Shown one piece after another: positions 56,240 to 64,000 of a DNA stretch of 64,000 nucleotides (the stretch's first letter is position 1; the number at the start of each line of letters is the position of its first letter). The position numbers and the translations under genes are program-made. The stretch is taken from positions 2,079,506 through 2,143,505 of the forward strand of contig NC_092027.1 in NCBI RefSeq assembly GCF_042242105.1, given 5' to 3'. The notes beneath the pieces were generated by a model that saw only the letters and a list, made by a program, of their open reading frames with translations, did no database searches and was not told the DNA's origin. This DNA comes from Pempheris klunzingeri. Lineage: Eukaryota > Chordata > Actinopteri > Acropomatiformes > Pempheridae.

Positions 56240-57250
56240 CAAGTATATAAAAGCATCATACACCTCATGTCCTCTCTCTGTAAAAACACATTCCCATAAA
56301 GATCTCTTTTCATGTCCATTAACCCCTTGGCTGCCTGGATTAGTAGATGGATCAGAGTTTCAAACATCAGATCAGAGTCACAGTGGGTAAAGTAGAGTGG
56401 CCTGAAACTGTACTCAAGAAAACACACTGAAGTGGAATAAACATTAAAGTTGTCACCAACATAACCACATGGATTTGAGTACAAAAGCATCTGTGGGACA
56501 AAAAAGAGTAAATGTGAAAGAGTAATTATGAGGAGTGTCAACATTCAGTGTGTTTAGTGGAACTGACTGGCTGAATCCACAATGCAGACACAGAACACGA
56601 TTGGTTTGAAGACAATTAGATTGAATAGAAACACAAAAAGTGGAGCGAAAATGAGGAAGGGACCAGGGGAAGCAGGCTGGAGGTGCAGGTAGCAGGGCTG
56701 GAAGGGACACCAGGGTAGCTGACGGGAGAGGGAGACAAAACCGGAGCAGAGACGAGGAACAAGAATATCAATAGTAGTGAGGAACGGCTGGACCGAGAGC
56801 CTGAAGTGCACCATCGGAAACGGACAATCTGGCGGTGAGGGAATGAACAGAGCTGGATTAAATAGACAGGGAAGGCGTGGGCGGCCTGATTGCCGATCGG
56901 GAACAGGTGTGTGATGTTTGCAGGTGTGTGGGTGGAATGACGTGAGTAACCTCCTCGACTCTGCTCCGGTTCCAGATAGAGGGAGACAAACACACATGAG
57001 GGAAAAGGACAGGGAAAGATAACAGGATCCTAACACAGTGTCCTTAAACTTTGATAATTCCAGTATAGATGTCTCAGGTCCCAGTTCCCATCACAGACAC
57101 CCACAGATCAGGTGTGAACCCACCACATCCAGGTCTGTCCAGTCACATGGAGACAGTGAAATTACACAAGAGGCCAAATCTGTCTGTAGTCTGACTGAGA
57201 ATGTCTGATATCAGACGTCTCGTTTCTCATTTGTTTGCTCATGAAAACAA
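56240..57250. other. V2-V3 interval with probable repeat insertion
   Basis: About 56500-57050 on the minus strand is Pro/Ser-rich when translated and carries ACACACCTGTTCCCGATCGG and CTGTCTATTTAATCC. This composition is typical of interspersed retroelement untranslated regions in fish; the family is not determined. It is absent from the V4-V5 interval. Confidence 0.4.
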
Positions 57251-57345
57251 CACAATACAATTATTCCCCTTCTTTTAGCCCATATCATGATCAGGAATTA
57301 GAGCAGGTTTTCTGGTTACTTATTCTTCCCTCTCAAATGGACAGA

Positions 57346-57353
57346 ATGCAAAT
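57346..57353 (+). promoter_or_regulatory. octamer ATGCAAAT upstream of V3
   Basis: Perfect octamer 183 bp before the V3 leader ATG, same as V1. Confidence 0.6.
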
Positions 57354-57535
57354 GTGTGTTGCACAAAAGTCCCTGTTGGGGTCAGTGGGAGCATTTCCAT
57401 AGAGAGCCACTTTGCATCAGCAGCACCATGCTCCACTGCTCTGGGAGAGTTTATAGTCCTGAGAGTTGAACACTGGATGACTGACAGCCGTCCTTCACAA
57501 CAACAGAAGCCACAGAAATCCTCCTCATCACAAAC

Positions 57536-58009
57536 ATGACTCTGACCTCCGTCCTCATCTGGACTCTCCTCTGCTGCTGCTTCACAGGTAAAGTCCAGAG
57601 CATCAGACTCCTCTCCTCCACCAACATCCGTCCCTCTGAAATGAAGCCGACTAAACCGTGACGCTGCTTTATGTTTCTGTCTCTGTGCCCTCAGAGTCCA
57701 GAGGTCAGGTCACAGTGACTCAGCCTGGAGCAGTGAGCTCTGCTGTGGGAGGCTCCGTCACCATCAGCTGTAAGATCAGTCAGAAAGTTTATGGTGGAGA
57801 CCGTTTACACTGGTACCAACAGAGAGATGGAGAAACTCCTAAACTGCTCATTAAGTACACTAGCACTCGAGAATCAGGAACTCCAGATCGTTTTACAGGC
57901 AGTGGATCAAACTCTGACTTCACTCTGACCATCAGTGGAGTCCAGACTGAAGATGCAGCAGTTTACTACTGTCAGAGTTTTCATGTTATCAACAGTCAGT
58001 ATGTGTTCA
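57536..58009 (+). CDS. Ig light-chain V segment V3
   Basis: Leader exon 57536-57587 and V exon 57695-58009. [28 protein letters not shown] and [16 protein letters not shown]. It shares upstream sequence and the distal octamer with V1, so it is V1's duplicate. It looks functional. Confidence 0.9.
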
Positions 58010-58037
58010 CACAGTGAAAAAGCGTCGTACAAAAACC
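58010..58037 (+). other. V3 recombination signal (12-bp spacer)
   Basis: CACAGTG, 12 bp, ACAAAAACC. Confidence 0.9.
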
Positions 58038-58086
58038 TCCCTCAGTCAGACAGAACAGAAACTGAACTGACTGCTGCAGCTGGAAG

Positions 58087-58132
<46 letters not shown>

Positions 58133-58159
58133 ACACACACACACACACACGCACAAACC

Positions 58160-59400
58160 TGTACTGAGGACTCTCATTAACATAATCCATTCTCCAAGTC
58201 TTTATCTTAACAGTCTGATCAAGCAGATTGAACGTTTCCCCACTGTTGCTTTAACAACCAATGAACATGGATCAAAACAAGTTCAGTGACAAACAAACAG
58301 TTTTGGTGTAAATTAATATTCCAGAATGTAGATGCTGAGACTGACCTATACTGATACCACACCTGTATGATATCAGGTGTTAGAACAATACAGTCTTTGT
58401 TTCACTGTAACACACATAAATAAAATATTTAACACATTTAGGTACAAATATTTAATAATCCTAACATTTAATGTTTGATTTTAAAATCCCAGAAACATAA
58501 TTTTTCTGAACTCAGAGCAGAAAAATAACAGCATAATCAGGTCTTCAAACTTAAATTAGTTTCATGTTGATGTAAATTGCATCTTGTCATTAATACATTT
58601 TATTCAACTCAAACACTTTAGTGACTTGTTGATTAGATAACCTTTAGAAACTGTATTATGCAGCAGAATTCAGTACAGATTAGGACACTGAGCTTTATTT
58701 CCTGATAGAATTGCTACATAACATTTTTAAAGTCTTAATTTTTCTTGGATAAATTCTTTGGATTAAATAAATCCACTGATTTAATTTAATATAGCAAAAC
58801 ATGAAGTATTTATTAACATTCATGGACACAGCTGATTTGCTGAATAAATCTTTATTGTTTTAACACACACAGAATGTCAGCATTACTGTAAAGCAATAAA
58901 ACAAGACAATATGTTCATTCTGCTGACAGACAGCAAATAAATGTCATATACTCATTTATATAAAGTGTTTTGGTGAAATTACACAGACTGGTTTCATTGT
59001 TATTGAGTTTAAATTAGATTCATGTTATCACTTTATGCAGATGATACTCTGCTTTCTGTAAATAATCATTATTATCTAGACTTTTCTAATTCAGATCTTC
59101 AGAATAATTCCTTGGTACAATTAAACAACACATGAACATTAGGCATTAGTTATGACAGAGAGCTTTGTGATTTACTACTGAAATGGTCTTAACCACATGT
59201 GTTCTTACCAACATTATTTAATGTAGATAAAACTGGAACAACAATAGTAGATTATCTACAGTCTTAAAATCTTTAAATAGTAATCTGGAAAACATGTACA
59301 TGTTATTCTTGTTAATCTGAATGATGGTTCTAATACATAATATGTGTCAAAAGATGGAAATAAAGAGAGATTTCAATGCCACTTTTATAACATACATGAT
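58160..59400. other. V3-C2 interval
   Basis: Duplicate of the V1-C1 interval with scattered substitutions and small indels; no gene. Confidence 0.5.
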
Positions 59401-59406
59401 AAAATC

Positions 59407-59412
59407 TTTATT
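59407..59412 (-). promoter_or_regulatory. C2 polyadenylation signal
   Basis: AATAAA on minus, about 140 bp after the C2 stop. Confidence 0.6.
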
Positions 59413-59549
59413 GTTTTAAAATGTTGAAACCAGCCGCCAACATGGTAACGTTGAAATGAGTCATAAGAGAAAGAGAGAATCAGAGAGAGGGAAGTCAGAC
59501 TGAGAGCAGTAGCAGAGTAAAACCAGTAGCAGAGTCCCAGTGGGTCAGC

Positions 59550-59875
59550 TCAGGACTGGGGACACTGGTTCCTCATCAGTGTCTCTGAGACTGGAGACTG
59601 GGAGCCCTGGGTGGCCTCACAGGTCACAGAGCCCACCTTCTTCCACTGGTCAGCAGGGAGCCTCAGGGTGCTGCTCCAGCTGTAGCGGCCGTCCTTCTCC
59701 AGCACCCCGGGGCTCCTGCTCTCCTCCCAGCTGAAGCTGCTGCTGCCGTCCACCTTCCAGGCCAGACTCCAGCCTGAGGGGAAGCCCTTGTTGGCCAGAC
59801 ACATCAGCGTGGCCTTCCCCTTCTCCAGCTCCTCACCGGAGGGGGGCAGCACCGTCAGGGTGGGACGGACATCAC
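59550..59875 (-). CDS. Ig light-chain constant exon C2
   Basis: Encodes the same 107 residues as C1, with the same acceptor and C-terminal NQCPQS. Duplicate exon offset by 6056 bp. The two products would differ only through the V and J used. Confidence 0.9.
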
Positions 59876-59879
59876 CTAG

Positions 59880-60735
59880 GAGACACCAATCAGCTTAGAG
59901 GACGGGGACCACACAGCTGTCAATCAACCACCAGACACTTGGACACCTTCACGATGTGAGAGAGCTGATTTTGTCCTTTAAGGAGTTTCTGTCAGGTGCT
60001 TTTTCTGCTCCACCAGTCACTCACTCACTCACACATTGTTTCACTTCCCTTTAAGAAGCCTCTCATGCACATCAGCACAGAGACAATCATCATCCAGAGT
60101 GACAAGAAATATATCAAACTACACTGGAAATAAAATATCAGCTACTGTCCTCATTTAAACACGTTCTCATTAAAATCATCCACATCATCAATTATACATT
60201 ACCTTAAAGGATTTAATGAAAATGTGAAAAGCACAGAACATTAACTGACCACAATCAAATCAAATACGATTTCAGACATCATTACCAAACTGTTCAAGAG
60301 ATTTTCACAGTTTCAAACTAAACATGGCACAATGAAGACATCTGAGATTTTGCACATTTCCAGATACCCATTTTTTTTATCTTCATTCTGTTGAAGTTTA
60401 CACGTAGAACATGAATTTCAATTCATTGTAACAACAGTTATATTTTCTTGTGGAAACACAACACATATAACTGTTGTTATAACTAATCCTGGTGAATATT
60501 TTTACAGTTAGATTAACATTTTACTTTTGTTTCAAGCTGTTTAAATTTGAGTTTGACAGGAATATTTAAAGAAACGTTTAGTGAAGCTTCTCTGAGTTAG
60601 CCTTCATGATGAAGGAGCAGGAAGAAAAACATGTACATTTAAAGTTTTAGACACTGAACAAGCTGATTTATCTGCCTCAACATTTGAAAAATTATTCTTA
60701 AGCAGGATATAGTATTTAGTTTTAGTGCAGAAACT
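59880..60735. other. J-C2 intron
   Basis: Near copy of the J-C1 intron; no gene. Confidence 0.4.
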
Positions 60736-60738
60736 TAC

Positions 60739-60776
60739 TTCCAATATCCAGTCTGGTTCCTCCACCGAACGTGTAC
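60739..60776 (-). CDS. Ig light-chain J segment J3
   Basis: 38 nt encoding (x)[12 protein letters not shown]. It differs from the other three J by Tyr for Trp and by a few bases just before FGGG, right beside the RSS. Donor A|GTAAGT. Confidence 0.9.
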
Positions 60777-60815
60777 CACAGTGATACAAACTCATTGAGC
60801 CGCCGTACAAAAACC
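60777..60815 (-). other. J3 recombination signal (23-bp spacer)
   Basis: Same heptamer, spacer length and nonamer as J1. Confidence 0.9.
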
Positions 60816-61117
60816 TCTCAGTGTAAAGAGTCACGGCTCTCTGACTTTGTCTGAACTAAACCTACAAACCTGCACGATGCAACTTTACCATTAAAGTTGG
60901 AAATAACGATTTAACCTCAGGCTTAAGTTAAATCCATTGCAATTAGTTTTTTGGATCTCTTTTGCCAAAGCTAACTTTGTCTTTTAGTGCAAAATATTTG
61001 TGCAAAAATTATTCATCAAAGAGGAAAATCAACTATTTCTTGTGCCACACTGAATATGAAGGAAATAACAAGAAAAATAAGTCCTGGAATAATAGAAATC
61101 TGGAACATTTGACTTAC

Positions 61118-61155
61118 TTCCAATATCCAGTCTGGTTCCTCCACCAAAAGTCCAC
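61118..61155 (-). CDS. Ig light-chain J segment J4
   Basis: [12 protein letters not shown], same as J1 and J2; duplicate of J2 offset by 6055 bp. Confidence 0.9.
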
Positions 61156-61194
61156 CACAGTGATACAAACTCATTGAGCCGCCGTACAAAAACC
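61156..61194 (-). other. J4 recombination signal (23-bp spacer)
   Basis: Same heptamer, spacer length and nonamer as J1. Confidence 0.9.
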
Positions 61195-61689
61195 TCTCAG
61201 TGTAAAGAGTCACGGCTCTCTGACTCTGACACAAACTCTACAGAAATAGTCTCTGATTATAAAATCTTTTCAGATAAAATGAAAACGGACAATAAAACGG
61301 AGGAACATATTTACAGAATGAATAATTTTATTTGATATAAATACATTTGAAAATGAATTCATTGATTGTTATACAATTTATTTAAAGAAAACAGAAGACA
61401 CTTAAAAACTTGTCTGTAAGCAAAAATGTAAAATTAAATAAAATTGGTATTAAACCATTTTTAATCAATACTATGTTGACCTGATTGATCCATTGATGAA
61501 CGGTATCATCAGAGTAATCCATGTCCCTGTTGGGGTCAGTGGGAGCATTTCCATAGAGAGCCACTTTGCATCAGCAGCACCATGCTCCACTGCTCTGGGA
61601 GAGTTTATAGTCCTGAGAGTTGAACACTGGATGACTGACAGCCGTCCTTCACAACAACAGAAGCCACAGAAATCCTCCTCATCACAAAC

Positions 61690-62172
61690 ATGACTCTGAC
61701 CTCCGTCCTCATCTGGACTCTCCTCTGCTGCTGCTTCACAGGTAAAGTCCAGAGCATCACACTCCTCTCCTCCATCAACATCCGTCCCTCTGAAATGAAG
61801 CCGACTAAACCGTGACGCTGCTTTATGTTTCTGTCTCTGTGTCCTCAGAGTCCAGAGGTCAGGTCACAGTGACTCAGCCTGGAGCAGTGAGCTCTGCTGT
61901 GGGAGGCTCCGTCACCATCAGCTGTAGGATCAGTCAGGATGTTCTTTTCTATAACAGCAATCACTTTTTAGCCTGGTACCAACAGAGAGATGGAGAAACT
62001 CCTAAACTGCTCATTTACTACACTAGCAGTCGAGCATCAGGAACTCCAGGTCGTTTTACAGGCAGTGGGTCAAACTCTGACTTCACTCTGACCATCAGTG
62101 GAGTCCAGACTGAAGATGCAGCAGTTTACTACTGTCAGAGTTATCACTACATCAACAGTCAGGCTGTGTTCA
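61690..62172 (+). CDS. Ig light-chain V segment V4
   Basis: Leader exon 61690-61741 and V exon 61849-62172. [20 protein letters not shown] has the longest CDR1 of the set; then [16 protein letters not shown] and [16 protein letters not shown]. The 5' flank is of the V2 type. It looks functional. Confidence 0.9.
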
Positions 62173-62200
62173 CACAGTGAAAAAGCGTCGTACAAAAACC
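62173..62200 (+). other. V4 recombination signal (12-bp spacer)
   Basis: CACAGTG, 12 bp, ACAAAAACC. Confidence 0.9.
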
Positions 62201-62251
62201 TCCCTCAGTCAGACAGAACAGAAACTGAACTGACTGCTGCAGCTGGAAGCT

Positions 62252-62282
<31 letters not shown>

Positions 62283-62289
62283 CATATAT

Positions 62290-63100
62290 GAATATCATGA
62301 GCTGGATAAAAACAGTATATGCAGCAGACACGTCCTGTATTGCTTTTGTATTTTTTGATCCTCATCTTAGATGCTCATGTTCAGGAATAAACACGTGTTG
62401 TCAAGCACCTACTCACACAGCCGTAGTTTCAGCTTTTTCACAGACAACAATCTAAGTAGTAAACAAGACCTTTTCCTGTTCTCTCTCCTTCTATCAGTCA
62501 ATAATCTGATCAGGCAGGAGATCAACAGTGAAGAAGAATATCTTTCTGAGAATCAACTGTCTTTCAGCCATGATGTCTGCCATTCCACACTGACAGCGGC
62601 TTTACTCTCAGCACTGATGTTAATAAGATGTTCTGTTCCTTCTGAAGCCTCACTGACTCTGTGAAACTGCACCTCCTTTTTAGCATTACTTCTTCTATTA
62701 TTATCACATTATTTATCTCCACACAGCTCCTGTTCCATGTTGTAAAAGAGAAATATCATAAAATGTCATATGACCAATGAAGACCAGTGATTTGGTGGAA
62801 TAGATTTCTGAGACCTTAAACAACACGTTCAGCTCATTCAACAACACTCTGGTTGAAATGTAAAAACTGATTTCAGCTCTCATTCGCAGCCTTTTGCCAT
62901 CCATTCAGACCCCATCATCATGTCATGGATCATTTCAACAGTCTGAGCTCTGAGGGGAAACTCCATGATATGTTGAGGACGGCTACAGTTCACTGACTCT
63001 GTGTGTTTGCATGTGTGTCCTGCCTCTCTGCTCCCAGACGTTAAGAGACCAGTGTTGATCGGTGGCTGTTCAGACCTTTCAGAGACGCTGACACGCCGGC
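62290..63100. other. V4-V5 interval
   Basis: No gene recognised. GTTTGCATG at about 63006 is a near-octamer about 100 bp before the V5 leader. Confidence 0.4.
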
Positions 63101-63106
63101 AGCACG

Positions 63107-63686
63107 ATGATGATGTCACTGACTCTACTGCTGGCCACCCTGGGGCTCCTTGTTCAGGGTGAGACTCTCTTCTGGAAACTTTGCTTCAGGGTGCAGCCAG
63201 GTTCACCACAATGATGCTCTGCTATGATGGAGAATCACTGAAACAAGCAGCATTGACCTTCTTCCATCTGTTCTCCATGTTAAACATTTGATTCTCTTCT
63301 GTTTGGATGTTGATCATCTTCCTCCAGGCTGGATTTGTCTCAATAACCCTTCTCCTCTTTTTCATGTTTTCCAGATTCATCAGCAGAAATTATTGTGACT
63401 CAGTCTCCTGAATCTCAGTCTGTTGTTCCAGGACAGACTGTCTCTATCAGATGTAAAGTTAGTCAAAGCACCAGCTACTGCTTCAGCTGGTAACTTCAGA
63501 AACCAGGAGAGGCTCCTAAACTCCTCATTACCTGTGCTTCAACCCGCCAGTCTGGGATATCAGATCGTTTCACTGGGACGGGCTCAGGGACCGACTACAG
63601 TCTGACCATCAGTGGAGTCCAGACTGAAGATGCAGCAGTTTACTACTGTCAGAGTTATCACTACATCAACAGTCAGGATGTGTTCA
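63107..63686 (+). pseudogene. Ig light-chain V5, hybrid V pseudogene of a second V family
   Basis: Leader exon 63107-63158 (MMMSLTLLLATLGLLVQ) and V exon 63375-63686 in phase 1. The framework is of another family: AEIIVTQSPESQSVVPGQTV, IRCKVSQSTSYC, then W followed by an in-frame TAA where Tyr is expected, [26 protein letters not shown]. The end, [20 protein letters not shown] and its flank, is copied from V4. The stop prevents a product unless edited out by rearrangement or conversion. Confidence 0.85.
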
Positions 63687-63714
63687 CACAGTGAAAAAGC
63701 GTCGTACAAAAACC
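63687..63714 (+). other. V5 recombination signal (12-bp spacer)
   Basis: CACAGTG, 12 bp, ACAAAAACC, identical to the other V signals; it came with the copied 3' part. Confidence 0.85.
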
Positions 63715-63759
63715 TCCCTCAGTCAGACAGAACAGAAACTGAACTGACTGCTGCAGCTG

Positions 63760-64000
63760 GTGCAGAGACTGATACAGTTCACTGAGAACACACACACACA
63801 CTCACACACACACACACACACACACACTCTAACTTGTACTTCTGTCTTTTTGAGGACCCTCCCAGAGCCCTTATATTAATCTTGACCTTAAAACAAAGTC
63901 TTAACCTCAAACAGCTGTTTGAAATTGTGATGATCAAAAAAATGTCCTCATCTGTTGCTAAAAACGTCCCAGTCCTTAATATATATATAAATATACATAG
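63760..64000. other. right edge, noncoding
   Basis: A (CA)n tract (about 63790-63827) and AT-rich sequence; the locus may continue beyond the window. Confidence 0.5.

Noticed and set aside
56554-57036. 160-codon minus ORF between V2 and V3
   Set aside because: Pro/Ser-rich low-conservation reading within a likely interspersed repeat; a second frame is open in parallel.

Overview
The window is vertebrate nuclear DNA and almost certainly from a ray-finned fish, most likely a percomorph. The grounds are short exons with GT-AG introns, very dense (CA)n microsatellites, C2H2 zinc-finger genes carrying a leader module typical of teleosts, and an immunoglobulin light-chain locus whose V segments lie in inverted orientation to J and C.

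Layout. (1) 1-8.6 kb is gene-poor, with microsatellites and one clear terminal-inverted-repeat DNA element (8101-8572). (2) 8.7-19.25 kb on the minus strand holds a CEACAM-like cell-surface gene. I rebuilt it from eight exons whose splice phases all agree: signal peptide, an N-terminal V-like domain without the usual cysteines, four C2/I-type Ig domains (the first split by a phase-0 intron) and a transmembrane exon. A possible tiny tail exon lies at 269-308. (3) 19.3-23.1 kb has no firm gene but contains a long foldback repeat and an orphan coding-like ORF. (4) 23.1-49.2 kb is a cluster of six two-exon C2H2 zinc-finger loci, here called A to F. Five look intact (A, B, C and F on minus, D on plus) and one is decayed (E, plus). 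Each has a leader exon ending in GCA G|GT and a finger exon in matching phase. The leaders of B, D and F encode the same 64 residues. (5) 49.6-50.1 kb is a dead Tc1-like transposon. (6) 50.8-63.8 kb is an Ig light-chain locus of kappa-type RSS arrangement (V with a 12-bp spacer, J with a 23-bp spacer). It has five V segments on plus (the last a stop-containing hybrid), four J and two C exons on minus, organised as a tandem duplication with an offset of about 6.06 kb. A relic J recombination signal lies further left.

How the parts work. The CEACAM-like product should be a type I membrane adhesion or recognition receptor. The zinc-finger cluster looks like a fast-evolving family: the leader is kept or homogenised while fingers diverge, and CTTCCGG (ETS-type) motifs sit 0.25-0.45 kb upstream of each leader. 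In the light-chain locus, V-to-J joining must be by inversion, because V and J-C have opposite polarity; J then splices to C in phase 1.

No CRISPR array, rRNA or tRNA was seen, and no intact retrovirus-like element. All calls rest on reading the sequence; no database search was possible.
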